Origin: Trichoplusia ni
Taxonomy: Eukaryota > Arthropoda > Insecta > Lepidoptera > Noctuidae
Reading direction: 5' to 3'
Assembly: GCF_003590095.1 (NCBI RefSeq)
Contig: NC_039493.1
Location: forward strand, 6,262,001 to 6,326,000
Length of the DNA: 64,000 bases
Positions 1 through 12,440 of the stretch are shown in pieces. Every line of letters starts with the position of its first letter. Within the stretch, counting starts at the first letter, position 1. A program made the position numbers and the translations under genes. The notes under the pieces were generated by a model. That model searched no databases and was not told the DNA's origin. It saw only the letters and a program-made list of their open reading frames with translations.

Positions 1-74
1 AAATCGGCTACAGTATCGGCTAGTATTTTGCATCTAATATCTAAACATCTATATCAATACATTTTATATTACAA

Positions 75-302
75 CTAGCTGTTGCCCGCGACTTCGTCCA
101 CGTGATCGATTGTATCTTCGCTCCTATTAGTTGCAGCGTGATGTTATATAGCCTATAGCCTTCCTTGATAAATGGTCTATACAACACAAAAAGAATTTTT
201 CAATTCGAACCAGTAGTTCCTGAGATTAGCGCGTTCAAACAAACAAACAAACAAACAAACAAACAAACAAACAAACTCTTCAGCTTTATATATTAGTATA
301 GA
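75..302 (-). mobile_element. Non-autonomous Helitron (Lep1-like), copy 1
   Basis: Read on the minus strand, the element begins with TC, has a (TTTG)n tract near its 5' end and finishes in CTAG. It lies between a 5' A and a 3' T, the target expected for Helitrons. The 3' end carries the conserved segment around GACGAAGTCGCGGGCAACAG. It has no coding capacity and would need a helicase supplied in trans. This copy has the longest internal microsatellite in the window, about ten CAAA units at 236-276. The match to the lepidopteran Lep1-type family is by recognition. Confidence 0.8.
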
Positions 303-779
303 TATTAAAAAGTAACTAATATAAAAAGCACGGCATGTTGGTGGTTGCTAAAAATATCATATGCTTGTAAAAAATGAAGGTACTGTTAGGTAACGTCACA
401 CGATGCTTTAAATTGTATGTCATATGTTCGTAAGCTACCGACTAAGAAATTTAAAACTTTTATTAAATTAAAATTATCCGGAAAAGGATATTACAAAATA
501 TCAGATTATTTAAATGATAAAAATGCTTGGGATTGAACTGCTCGCTTATACAGCTATCATTATTTATGTACATAATTATTGACATGTTTTGTGCTTTTGC
601 ATGAATTTATTTTTGTTAATATTAATTATCATTTGATTTAATAACATGCAACTCATTTGCTTATTATTTTTTAAATCTTTTTTTTTTTTTTTTGTAATTA
701 TAAACCTTATGCAGGTATATTATCAATTTATTGAAATACTCTGCATTAGTTTATACACTCGAATTTGAAAATTGTCTGG
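303..779. other. AT-rich stretch without a gene
   Basis: AT-rich sequence with a poly-T run near 680-693. No ORF, splice-site pair or recognised repeat was found. Confidence 0.5.
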
Positions 780-940
780 ACTTTAAAAGAGACTGCGACC
801 CCTGAGTTTGTTTCGACATTTCTTCTTAGGGTTGTCAGCTAGGAAATGTCGGCTCCATCGTTCTTAAAAAAGACATGTAAAAGTGATAAAATATCCTATT
901 TGCAGAATAAATAGTTTCATTTCATTTATTTTCATTTCAA
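780..940 (+). mobile_element. Non-LTR retroelement 3' end fragment
   Basis: The block around GGAAATGTCGGCTCCATCG, then GACATGTAAAAGTGATA and ATCCTATTTGCA, ends in an ATTTCATTT-like repeated tail. The same block recurs at 44,905-45,010. Two dispersed copies with a simple-repeat 3' tail fit a LINE or SINE 3' terminus. The 5' boundary is uncertain. Confidence 0.6.
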
Positions 941-2161
941 ATCTCTGTATCACCCTAATTGTGTGTTAACGAAATTTTTGGAAAACTGTCTAATAGGTGC
1001 GACGTTCCAAAAGGTAACTCTTATGGAGAAGATATGATAAGAAACTCCAACCGTACCGATTATACTATTCTACTATCTCAACTTGTAAATTCTATTTAAT
1101 TACTCCCCAACAGTGAACAATATCACCAAACTTAACATACCTCCTCCATTAGTAGGGAGAACATCCCCGTTGTTGGCAAAGACTAATGATTCAAGTTTTA
1201 CGTCGTGTGTAACAAGGATTTGTCAAGGTCTGTCTGCACTTAATCTCAGCTTCAAATAGCGTACATTTGAAATGAGCAAACATAAATAGTGCTTGAAATT
1301 AACATGGAGAATTACTTGGTGATAAAATGTTACGTTCCGTTTATTGCGGTGAGTTATAGTGTCGTTTACCTTAAGGAACTGTGATTAGAATATGCCTCGT
1401 TTAAATATAGCTATGTGTCCGTTTCAGACTCAAATTGATGTTCCCCTTTCTGAGTCAAATCCTTGTTTTAAGTTACACGTAAACAAACATCGTCGTCTGA
1501 TTCAATTCACAATTATTTGCAATGAACAAATGCTGATACTGATAAATATACACGGTATTCTATTTAGTATCAATGAAATAGGAGCAAATATAATTATCTA
1601 TATTTAAATGACCAATGAAATACATTGCAAAACGTAAAATGCAATATGATTGTCCAGAATTAATTTAAAAGCTCGAATTATTCGATTCTAGCAACTAGAA
1701 ATTCATTGTTATTTCAAAAAGGAATCACTCTCTCAATTTTCATTAATTTTGTAATGTGTTACATAATTTTGCACTCGTTAGTTCGTTACTAAGTTTACGC
1801 AAAGCGCGGATGCCTTCACTTAATTCTATGTGAAACAACGTTACTCAATTTCGTGAACAAAATGTCGAAGCTATGCTCTCCGGTTGAGAAGAATTTTTAT
1901 AGTGCAATGCACTTCCATGATATTGTAAGCTGCTCCGTATAGTGAAGGTTTCCAGTTGATATAAATGTCAGCTGTATTGAGACCTGGGTACAGAAATGTC
2001 CATTGGTTTATTTTTGTAACAAAAATGTACGCAATATTTATTCCGAGTCTTATTTGAGTCTCATGTTGCTTCTATCATATTGGAATAAGAAGGTGCAAAA
2101 TTCTTGATTTGCATAATAGTAATTCGTATAGCGTAGTTAATTTGAAAGATAAACGAACTTA
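941..2161. other. AT-rich stretch without a gene
   Basis: No convincing gene. A 71-codon ATG reading frame at 1392-1607 has AT-rich, unbiased codons and no recognisable domain, so it is treated as chance. Confidence 0.5.
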
Positions 2162-2212
2162 TTTGGACTGGTAGCCGACCCCAACATAGTTGGGAAAAGG
2201 CTAGGCCAATGA
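2162..2212 (+). mobile_element. 3' terminal fragment of a tRNA-derived SINE
   Basis: The segment beginning GGTAGCCGACCCCAACATAG and running to GGGAAAAGGCTAGGCC with a GATGA end matches the last part of the longer copy at 53,372-53,575. It is a 5'-truncated copy of the same SINE family, with a GAT-type tail. Confidence 0.65.
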
Positions 2213-4278
2213 TGAAACGAACTTATTTATCATTTTTATTAATTTAGCGACTTTCTGGTAACTTTTTGGTTTGAAAGACCTTCTCCGTTCTAACTCATAC
2301 GTATCATTTAAAAAACGCTTTGGTTTTTTTCGATGGCACTTGAATATCAAAAATAAAAGATTTATAAGTAAGTTATCAATTAATTAAATCAAATTATTAT
2401 TACTTTAATATAATAAAATTATTTAAAAATTTAAGTGGGCGTTGCAAGGGCCTTAATTATTATTGTGTGCACGAATTAATAACGTTTACATTATCTAGGC
2501 TATAAAATGTTATTAAACAGAATTTAAATTTGAAAATTAATATTACTGTGTTGCAAAAACTTTTCAATTAACTAAAGTTAATAGAAATGTTCATCACATC
2601 CATTGATTTCAATGTTGCCCTATACGGCTAGCGTGGTGATCAATGCTCAAAACCATCCCCTCATTGGAAGCGGCCTATGTATTTTACTACGGACTACAAA
2701 ATAAGATATTTTACCAAAACTATTTCCTCAAACCTACGTAGGAGTTGAAACAGCGACATTAAGTAGGTAATCTGTTGCGGACAGCAGCACGTCCACGCAT
2801 TAGTCTCACGCGTGAGTGTCAGGTGATATGATGGTTGCCTAGCAACCGCGGCTTGTGGTGAAGCTGCCCCCGGACCACTTCATCTAATACCCACGCCAGT
2901 TGTGGGCATTGGATCACTTAGATCGTGTAAATGAAGAATAGGTATTATTTTAGTTACAATTTGAAATTTACAAGTTTTACCAAAGCAATGTTGGTTTATT
3001 TTATAACAAAATAATTAATTGTGGTTAAATGCAACAATTTGAACCCCTAAATGAAGGTATTTTTTACCTTCAATTTTCGTTCAGAACCAAATACTTAAAT
3101 GTAGTAACGGCACGCATTACAACCATCCAACGTTGAACCACAGTAAAGTAAAGATGTATTGTCAAAAAATGTTTGCATTTATAACAATTTCCATTTACCT
3201 TAAACGGATATATTTTATTACAACTACAAAACTATTGACAATACCAATCTTCGCTCGCTACAAAAATGAAAAACGTGTCTGAAAACTTTCCAAATTGAAA
3301 GTTCTATAAAAGCCCTATTATTCAACAACTACAAATACTTCCGGACATTTTCAATAACAAATGGTGACTACTTAAACAATGGACTATTTATCATCGCATT
3401 TATTTTGAAAGAAACCGAGTCTTCTTGGGCGCCATCCAAAACTTTGTTTGTCCCGTCCAGATTTATAGGAAGGACGATCGCAAAACAGATTTGTGCGGAA
3501 GGACCGACGAGATAACGATAAGAACTCAGAAATAAGAGAAATAGGTATAGGTAGGTACATTTTGTTTGTAATTTTCCAGATATTTATTTTATGTTTATGT
3601 ATTGTCGATAGAATTTAGATATATAAACTTTTTTTTGTCATATTCGGTATCGGATCGGATCGGAAATCTCGCATAATTATCTCTCTAGTGGTAAAATCCA
3701 TCGATACATATAATATTGACACCTAAAGTTATGCTCCACTTATGTTCTAACTTTTCACCATAATTAAATTATTTATGTCCCAAGTCTGTCTGATGTATGT
3801 ATAATAGTTATTTTCTACACTTCAAATTCAGAAGATGTGAAACAAAACCCCACAATTTGCGTTCTCAGTATTTAAATTTTAAATAACAGAAGAATAGCAA
3901 ACGCCGGGCAAAAAGATAGTTACAAACTAACAGAATTCCTGAAATAATACCACTCTCTCTGCAAAAAACAAAATATCAAATAACAATTCGTATTATTCAG
4001 GGTGAGCGGTGTTGTATAAATTCAATTTTTATTTGATATGAATATCAATATCGGTATTGCTTCGTTTCACTATGGGTGTGAATGCAAACGTACGATGTAT
4101 GCAAATTAATCGGTTACGGCAAGCATTAACATCTGAAGCGTAAAAGATTGGAAAGTTTTGCGAAAGATAGTTTATTGTGCAGGATACTTTTGATACATCG
4201 TTGGTGATGTTTAGTTTCGTTTAAATTGATTTTGCTATATTAAAATTTAAAAATCAGATAGTTTTCATAAAATTTCGG
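2213..4278. other. AT-rich stretch with a GC-rich patch
   Basis: No gene seen. A GC-rich patch at about 2775-2930 contains the perfect palindrome CTCACGCGTGAG and the hairpin GGTTGC-CTA-GCAACC. It is probably repeat-derived but was not classified. Confidence 0.45.
2623..2692 (+). repeat. Dispersed repeat fragment (GTGGTGATC...CTCAAA family)
   Basis: The segment with GCGTGGTGATC, CTCAAAACC and GGAAGCGGCCTATG has a diverged partner at 5219-5290. Both resemble a LINE 3' region common in moths that reads on into GCCTATGCCCAGCAGTGGG. Only two degraded copies are visible. Confidence 0.45.
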
Positions 4279-4344
4279 ATCATCATCATCATCATCATCT
4301 CAGCCTATCGCCGTCCACTGCTGAACGTAGGCCTCCCTAAACTT
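4279..4344 (-). mobile_element. RTE-like LINE ORF2 C-terminus with (GAT)n tail
   Basis: On the minus strand, 4344-4300 reads KFREAYVQQWTAIG followed by a stop, then directly a (GAT)n tract at 4299-4279. The EAxxQQW ending followed at once by a short tandem repeat is typical of RTE-clade retroposon 3' ends. Related tails occur at 24,919, 26,119 (minus) and 54,139. Only the extreme 3' end is kept, as expected from 5' truncation. Confidence 0.7.
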
Positions 4345-5218
4345 CGGTAAATTTCGGATAGACTTTTTTTCTTTTACGGATAAGACCCTATTTTCATACG
4401 GTTCACCATATTTAAAGAGTTTTGTCATATTATTTAATAAAGCAAAACTACGTTACCAATATTTTTTGAAATCTACGTGAGGCTTTTTTTGTCAAACACC
4501 GGATTTCTGGACAAAACATATTCATGTACATTCTGGGTATTAAAATTAAATACTTAAGTAATAATGTAAAATAATAACAATGTTTAAGCCTCAGGTAAGA
4601 AAACAAAACCAAAACTCTGTAGCATAAGGCGTTACCCAAACCGGGTCAAGAACCGGTGATGTATTAGTGTTATTCTCGCCATCGTTAAAGTTTTCGTCTT
4701 AAGTGGAATTAAATACGCTGTTTGTACGCACTCCCCGTTCCTACTCCCAAAGATTTGTTTGCGGGACGATTACGGAATTAGTTTGGCCCAGTTACCGGGT
4801 AACTGTTGAAATATGGCTGCATTTGTCATTACAATGTGAGTGGTGAAGTAAGTTTTCGAAAATGGATATTTGATTGTACGAAAATGTGAAATCACCATCC
4901 ATCCACCAGACATCTTTAAAAAGGACGAGAGACAACCTTTCCTTAAAAAAAAATAACCACGCAAATCGGCTCGGCGCCAACATCAGTCAGTACCAAATAT
5001 GACAATACTATTTTTCATTCAGTTTGTTGCTCTCTTGTATTTCTTATTATATTAAAACTGACAAATATTATCTGTTATTACTTTTTATGCCCTTTTTATT
5101 GTCTATAATGGGATCAGCGTTCAATACTCACCGATATTTGGTGAAAACTGTTTTTTACGAATAGTTCGATCAAGCAATCAGAGTCCGCTTTTGTTACATA
5201 TTCTTCGCAAACCCTCTC

Positions 5219-5290
5219 TGAGCTGACGTGGTGATCTAGACTCAAACATTCCCTATACTAGAAGAGGCCTGTTCCCAACAGTAAAGCCAA
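5219..5290 (+). repeat. Dispersed repeat fragment, partner of 2623-2692
   Basis: Contains GACGTGGTGATC, ACTCAAAC and AGAAGAGGCCTGTTCCCAAC in the same order as the copy at 2623-2692. It is a degraded copy of a LINE-type 3' region. Confidence 0.45.
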
Positions 5291-5770
5291 CACCCAACCA
5301 ACCGTACAGGCTGGTCTTCGCAAACTCTTGGTTAATCTAGATGACGAAATTTCGATGGTTGTCAAAGATAGCCTCATTACTTTGTACATTCTAATATAGT
5401 TTGCATATCTGTGTAATAGGACAGATATCAAACGCCAACATCATCTATTAACAGTTAATTGGCTTTACATCACTCTTGACAAATGAAACACAGCCACAAA
5501 CGTAATGATATAATTACATAAAACGGGTATTATTTAATGTTACTTGGAAGAACAGAGAAAAATAATTAATGATGCAATAAAGGGATTTGGATAATAATCA
5601 AACTGGATTTATTCTAATTAATATTCAAAGTGCGAATCGTCGCTACATGTTCCACGGAGTAGAGAGAGCACAGATTATAAAAGTCTATAATTGCAAGGCG
5701 CAAAATTTTAGTTCAACACATTTTATAAAAATACTTCAAAAAAATAATGTTTTAAAATACCTATTTACAT

Positions 5771-5815
5771 AAAACTGGTCAAGTGAGTTTGACTTGTGTG
5801 GCTGACCCAATAACC
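5771..5815 (-). repeat. Fragment of a dispersed 'GTCTGTCCGTC' family repeat
   Basis: AAACTGGTCAAGTGAG and the following sequence match the left end of the longer copy at 36,428-36,657. Only the terminal 45 bases are recognisable. Confidence 0.4.
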
Positions 5816-8063
5816 ACGATTGCTTGTATTCAGACATTTTTTATAGGTAGGTATATGGGTACTTTGCGATAACCGCAGAAAAACCAATCTACACTACACA
5901 AAACTCCCATCTCTGCGGCATTCAGCTAATGAAACACCAAATAAATCTCGTTCCGTATTGGTGTAATGTCATTCAGTGATAACACGTTTTGTTTAATGCG
6001 GTATTCGTGTAACAGTAATGAGGATTGTTTTCATACCTTGCTTATTGGCCAATGAGAAATGACCCGTATAATAACGTAGCAAGTTAGCTTTTAGAATAAC
6101 AGTAATGGTAAATTGTAGTTATTAAATTGTGTATTATTTTGTCCTGAATTACTGGGATAACTTTATAAATTGTGGCTTTTGTTAGATATTTCCTGTAGGT
6201 TGTGGTGCTTTGTGAGCTATATTGCGCTTATTTTTGCATATTAGTAGTTACTAATTTAGTACTACATTTTTTTCATTAATAGTGCCTTTATTTTTAAGCA
6301 GAGCTTTCATAGCTGCTGATTCTGCTTCTTGTGTGTTTCGTACCGTTCTTGGTAAATTTCTCTGCCTATGCAATCTTTTCTGAATAAAATAGCAGTTATA
6401 GAAAACAAGCACATGCCCAAAAATATAGAAAAACCTCTAAGAACTTTTAACTTTACGCTACAAATCATAATTCGCCGACTCTACATATTAAAAATCGATT
6501 GCAACAGAAAACCAAATGAAGTAATAAATCTGTTAGGCGCCATCTGGCGGAGTCCTGCGGAACTTTTTTTACGTTTTGCCAAAACAAAATCGTAAATCTA
6601 ATATGACCTTGATCTTGGACTTTGCTTCACTTGTTTTATATATTTCTACCCTTCGTAAAATACTCGATAAGTTTTGGTATTCGAGCCCCAGTTGGGAATT
6701 TCCCCCGTTTATGATGAGATTATTGTTGTTTTGCTGACGGTCCTGTGTTTTAATGCCGTGGTGGGGGAGCTGGCCTTGTTAACTTTGTTTTTTATCGTCA
6801 CGAGTTCAAGGGTAGAGTAGATGTGACTATCAAAACAAATGTAGTGCTAATCGATAAGACAAGTGTGGAACAAACTCTAGGCCTTCTCAAAACAACAAGG
6901 AAATAATATTTTTTTATTGAATCTATTAGGTGCGAGCACATTCAAATACCTAGCAAGTGTTTCAGAACATGGAGAGTGTAAAATGTTCATGAGCAAATGA
7001 ACAATATTATTTTAACAAAATGAAGCCCTACCGAAGCTATAAAACGAGTTTTATTTGAAAGGCATCCGATCGACTGCTCAATTTCTAACAAAAACAACAC
7101 AACATTTTGAAACGAAGAAGAAAAATAATAATATTTCAGATGTAGAGATACCCCTTAATGGCGAACGTAATTCTCGGAAACGTCTTCCCGTTAATGATCT
7201 AGAGAAGTATAAAGTCGGATTGCGTCTTAATTAATTGCTGTATCTTCGGCTCTTGTCGGGGATATTCGGATGAGTATAGCTATAGTATACATACGAGTAT
7301 AGTATATAAGTACTTATGTCAAGATAGAGAGCTTTGTATTGGTGTTATGCAGCTAATTATCTTAATGATAGAGATCATGATCTTCGCGAGTTAGTTGCTT
7401 TGGAATTTGAACTGTGTGGTGTTAGCAATCAAGTACATCATAATTGAACTGATAATTTAGATTCAGTGCAAGAAAGGGATGGTGATATTTATTAGAAATA
7501 TTAGAATTGTGTAATATTTAATTAGTATCTATTTTAAGAGGGTAAAATGTCAAAGTCAAAAATTATACTCTACAATCGAAGTTTCATCAATACTCACACA
7601 TTTGCTGGTTTTTTTCATTTTTTTATTTGGAACATTAGGTCGAATTTGAATGCGTCTAGTAAAGGACTAAGATGAAATTACGCAATAGAAGCAAGGCCAT
7701 AGAAGATACTAACAATTCCTTCATCACACATTGTTATATCCCCATACATACTACGTACCTATTAGATTTAATTTCAGAACAAATTTTTATTTGATTATTC
7801 TTTTGTCTAAACAGTTGCTGCTATAGAAAGGTTTCATTAAAAGTAAACAGCTCACCCCTTTCGCAACAAAAAAATAATTTGAGGCTTTAATTCGCGCCCA
7901 TGGTTTGTTTAACAAAGTGTTATAAATTACCCCATGGGGACATAAATCACAACACTAAATAAAGACACAATAGAATATTAATCATTGTAACGGAAACAAA
8001 AAAATAATAAATTTCCGCGGTCGACACCCGCAGGACAAAGTGGGGTAAACAAGCAAGTATAGG

Positions 8064-8090
8064 TAGGTATGTATGTATGTATGTATGTAG
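8064..8090. repeat. (GTAT)n microsatellite
   Basis: About six tandem GTAT units, flanked by AGGTAGGTAT and GTAGGTG variants. Confidence 0.9.
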
Positions 8091-8766
8091 GTGTTCTAAT
8101 CTATAGGGATTATGTAGAGAATGACTAAGATATACTACTCTACTACTCGACTACTAAAGATATTTATATTTTGTACGTATGAATTTTATGTGACTTGTAT
8201 GATGTCCAAAAGTTAAAATCATCTCTGCGCCTATATGTCATTTTCCAACATTAATCAAATCAGGTCAATAGGAAAAATATTTACTAAAGCTCTCAAAAAC
8301 TTGTTAAATAAAGGAATGTTTAAATGTTTTCGGGTATTTTTTTTAGATTCCATTCAAAAAAGTTAATACGCGGCAGAAATCTCAGGTTGAAGCTCCAACA
8401 CTAACAGCTTCGACGCAAACTTCAACGTTTAAATAAGTAAAAACTTATTTTTCACACCGTAAAGGGTGCTATTAAAAAGGCGAGGAGGGTTCATTAGGTG
8501 ACGTCATCCGACGTGACAGGAATACTCCGGTTATTGGACCGAGAGGGTTAAACATGGAACATAGGAAAGTTCAAGGAAGAGTCCTAGCACTGTTATAGTA
8601 CAGAGTCTACACATTGTCATATTGCATTAGAACAGAAACTCCAAATGAGTGAAAATGACTTTATTCTTTGTCAAGTGGTTTTGAGTCGTCTGCTGTAATT
8701 GGAGATTTTTGATCGACATTTGCTCTTTGCGTTTGTGGGTAACGTTGCTTAACCTCAATCGATTGT

Positions 8767-8871
8767 TGTTGTATATTTTTTATAGCAGCAACAAATATGC
8801 ATCATTTTTGTAAATTTCAGTTGTCTAGCTATCATGGTTCATGTGACGCATTCTAGTCACGGAGGAACGAA
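8767..8871 (-). repeat. Degenerate 'GTCTGTCCGTC' family repeat
   Basis: Carries ATAGCAGCAACAAAT, AATTTCAGTTGTCTAGCTAT and CATGGTTCATG in the same order as the better copy at 36,428-36,657. The family is widely dispersed in this window, in both orientations and without coding potential. Confidence 0.5.
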
Positions 8872-9641
8872 ATTAATTTATACCTTTTGAGTATGGAACT
8901 CAAAAAGTTTACTACCATTTATAAAACATTCTAAAGTTGATCGTCAACTCCTATCAGTAACAAGCACGAATCCTTCGTGACTCTTCCTTTTACTCTCTTA
9001 CGTTACGTAAAGTTGAACATGATTATAGCTCGCCTTGTATTCATTACACATAATTTAGATGTAGTAGAAAATTGTTCATTATGTTCAATGCGAAGACAGT
9101 TACATGTTCAGTTAATTTGTGGTTGACTTAGTAATGTGTGGAGCAAAGTAATTTATCAGGAAAATTCGCTTATAATAACTCAAACTACGAATAAAGTGAA
9201 TTCAGTACCAATTCAAGCTAAACTCAATAAAGCTTCTGCAAGTCTACCTAAAAGTAATAAAGAGGATATGAATCATAAAATCTTGAACAATAGGTTATTA
9301 ATTTTGGCAAAGACACAAAAATATCATCCCCATTCATTAAAATGAAGTTGCTGTCTCTAAAAAAACTTAATAAAAATACGATTGTGTCTCGTTGCATCCT
9401 TTGCCCAGCGGACGGTTGACTTAAAGTATTTTTACAGTATAAATGAAAAATCTTGGGGCTTCGGGAAACTTTGTATTAAATATACACTGCTCCAGCGTTC
9501 TTATATATTTTACGTTTCAGAAAATAATCTTATTCTTTGTTAGAAGTACATTATTATTTGAACAAAAGGTTGTGATGTAAGAAAATTTATTAAAATAACG
9601 TTTGGTATAATGGTTTATTTATTTTTGATTTTCTTACTTAA

Positions 9642-9690
9642 CGTAATATAGGACCTCAATTCGAAGTGCCCATTGAAGCCCTATATTACG
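9642..9690. repeat. Imperfect inverted repeat, 20-nt arms
   Basis: Left arm CGTAATATAGGACCTCAATT at 9642-9661 and right arm 9671-9690 are reverse complements apart from two or three mismatches, around a 9-nt loop. Possibly a small foldback element. Confidence 0.5.
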
Positions 9691-10907
9691 ATTCACGCAC
9701 TTTCTCAAGGTACATTGCCATCGACCACCAAACTACTTAGTTCGATCGATCTGACAACTTATCCGAAAATTAAACATGGTATATTTATAGAGGTTTTTGC
9801 TACAACACCAGTAACGAACCCATTTTCGGCCACTCGCTTGCAGAATTAATATTATTGTCGTTTCCAATGATAGCTGAACGGGATGCATTTATTCATGATG
9901 CATCGATCATGTAGCTATATTGGAAATGACCTTCAGCCACCAGTAGGTACCAAGAAAATTAAATAACATTTTCACAGCTGAAAAGCCATACCGGTAACAC
10001 GAGAACTATCTTATCTCAAGTTAATCTCGAAACGGTCATATTTATGTGGGGTCTCTTGAAATAAATCGGTTTAATGTAGAGCGAGTATTATGCAAACGAA
10101 ATATTTTAATTAACCGATATATAGCGTTAAATCTCTTTGCATAATTTAACGATAAGTTACCCATGTGGGGTGGTATTAAAGTTACGATTAATGTATCACG
10201 ATCTTATTTTTTCAAGCTGCGACTTTTTTCTATACATAGAGTAAGATATATTGCAAGTAGGTAAATCGTGATAGTTATGGGAGATGTTTCTTCTTAATCT
10301 AAAGTATAAATCTTATTACTCGTGATTTATGAACTACCGCTTGCTTAAATTATAGCACCAAGTACCTAATACACTTCTATTCAGCCTCAGGAGTCTAAGA
10401 TACTAACTGTCCAACACGTGGCAGTTTCTTAGTTTTATCTAAAATTAGTGTAAGCCCCAAAGATTTTTCTTTTCAACAAAAGTCTCATTAAAATGTATCT
10501 TCATTTGCTTGCAAAAAACGAAATACCTTATTCTTAATCATAGAAGTGAAGGTTTTCACCTTACCCATTATCTTCTCTCCAAACACCAGCAACGTCCAGT
10601 AAAATTTCTCAAATCAAATCTACTAAAACATTCAGAACCCGCAAAAGGATAGCCAAAGAACTGAATAAATTGAAAAAATAAAACTACTGACACAAAACTC
10701 TTTGTGATAAATGAAATCCCTTTTTACAAGTAAAATGTTTCCGACGTCACACTTCGGACGAAGCTGAAGGTTTCCAACTGTAATTCAGGACGTCTGAAAC
10801 TTTCATGACCTGTCAAGACATGTTCTTAACGATTTATTCATTGTTTTTATTGGGTCTTTGTTTTTACTTTCATTTGAATTTCGAAAAGTTCTGTTTACTT
10901 TGTGCAT

Positions 10908-11098
10908 TCTGATTGAGATCACCACACCAAACCCACTGTGCGCGACGTGTCACGGGTTGGATCTCCGCGCAGGACAAGCATTTGCGTGATCCACGAATGC
11001 TTGTTCTGAGTCTGGGTGTCTTTGTGCATGTGAATTGTATGTTTGTAAACCCCCGCGACACAAGGATTAAATTCATTACTGCAGGAGTAGTTAAAAAA
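10908..11098 (+). mobile_element. tRNA-derived SINE, head partly degraded
   Basis: Contains GGGTTGGATCTCCGCGCAGG (a decayed B-box region), AGGACAAGCATTTGCGTGAT and CCCCCGCGACACAAGGATT. These landmarks match the copies at 42,971-43,128 (minus), 56,336-56,500 and 57,156-57,300. The A-box end is eroded. No protein product. Confidence 0.7.
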
Positions 11099-11165
11099 AA
11101 CTATAAAATCGAGTTAAAGAGAAACGATTACTAAAATTTTGCTATCATCTATATCTATATACTTA

Positions 11166-11430
11166 TCTATACTAATATATGAAGCTGAAGAGTTTGTTTG
11201 TTTATTTGTTTGTTTGTTTGAACGCGCTAATCTCAGGAACTACTGGTCCAATTTGAAAAATTCTTTTTGTGTTGAATAGACCATTAATCGAGGAAGGCTT
11301 TAGGGTATAAACCATCACGCTGCGACTAATAGGAGCGAAGATACAAAGGAAAATGTGAAAAAAATAGGGTAGATATAAATCATAACTTATATCTTCTACC
11401 CACGGGGACGAAGTCGCGGGCAACAGCTAG
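11166..11430 (+). mobile_element. Non-autonomous Helitron (Lep1-like), tandem copy 2a
   Basis: Starts TCTATACTAATATATGAAGC after an A and ends GGGCAACAGCTAG before a T. It contains the TTTG repeat, the GAACGCGCTAATCTCAGGAA block and the 3' CCCACG...CGCGGG imperfect hairpin. It abuts copy 2b head to tail with no spacer. Confidence 0.85.
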
Positions 11431-11683
11431 TACTAATATATAAAGCTGAAGAGTTTGTTTGTTTGTTTGTTTGAACACGCTAATCTCAGGAACTACTGGT
11501 CCAAATTGAAAAATTATTTTTGTGTTGAATAGATCATTTATCGAGGAAGGCTTTAGGCTATAAATAATCACGCTGCGACTTATAGGAGCGAATATACAAT
11601 GGAAAATGTGAAAAAAACAGGGCAGGTATAAATCATAACTTATATCTTCTACCCACGGGGACGAAGTCGCGGGTAACAGCTAG
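11431..11683 (+). mobile_element. Non-autonomous Helitron (Lep1-like), tandem copy 2b
   Basis: Begins TACTAATATATAAAGC directly after the CTAG of copy 2a, so its first TCTA is missing or shared. It ends GGGTAACAGCTAG before a T. Internal sequence closely matches copy 2a with scattered substitutions. The head-to-tail arrangement fits rolling-circle transposition with read-through, or insertion at the CTAG|T junction of an older copy. Confidence 0.85.
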
Positions 11684-12440
11684 TAACTTATATTGTCTAA
11701 GTTGAAGTATTTTAATTTGGTTTTGAATTTTTATGACCGTTTTCCTACCAAATTGAATTCGATTTTACTCTTCCCTAAAACGCGTCAACGAGTCACCTTT
11801 CTCATATTATCTACTTTCACACAGTTCATCCATCTCTTTTCAATCTTCTGAAGCTTGTACACTCAGCACACATGATAAACGGTTTACCATAACTTACAAA
11901 TCGTTGGTACTTCCTTTACACACATAACTCCTTTAAACAAAAGAGATTCTTTCCCATTGCCTTAAAAATAAAGGTCTTTCAATTATTCACTTAAATGTCT
12001 TATACAAGTAAAGAGGAACATATTTTTCAACGCACATCTGCTATAACAACATATTTTAATGAAATCGCTCTCATTTGCCCATTACATAAAATGTAAAGCC
12101 AATCGAATGTGTCTAGTTTGTCAATTCAACACTTTAGCATCATTGAACAATGTATGCTTGCTATCATGAATAACAAAGGCGATAATTCAATTAAAAGGGT
12201 GTTGTTGTGTTGGATAAGTTAAGTAGGATTTTAATAATAGTAATTTTTTAAGATAGACAGAGTGAGAACTAAACAAAAGAAAAGGTTTGCAATGAAACGC
12301 TTGCTAACTTGCGGTTTGGCATATATTACTTAAAACGCACTATCGGGGGGAGTTTTCCAAACTCAGAATATGTTGGTAACAACAGTCAATTAAAAAAATA
12401 CATAAACAGTGGTTTCTTAGGTTTACGCGAATGTTAGACA
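11684..12440. other. AT-rich stretch without a gene
   Basis: Nothing recognised apart from AT-rich sequence. Confidence 0.5.

Larger units (their letters stand above)
4349..8063. other. AT-rich stretch without a gene
   Basis: Several short reading frames (60-75 codons) are present, but none has a recognisable domain, coding bias or plausible splice context. Short repeat fragments are listed separately. Confidence 0.45.
8091..10907. other. AT-rich stretch without a gene
   Basis: No gene seen. A repeat fragment and a short inverted repeat inside it are listed separately. Confidence 0.45.

Noticed and set aside
236..276. CAAA tract as an independent microsatellite or CRISPR-like array
   Set aside because: It is an internal part of a Helitron copy; the units are 4 bp with no spacers.
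1392..1607. 71-codon ATG reading frame
   Set aside because: AT-rich codons, no domain, no nearby promoter or polyadenylation logic.
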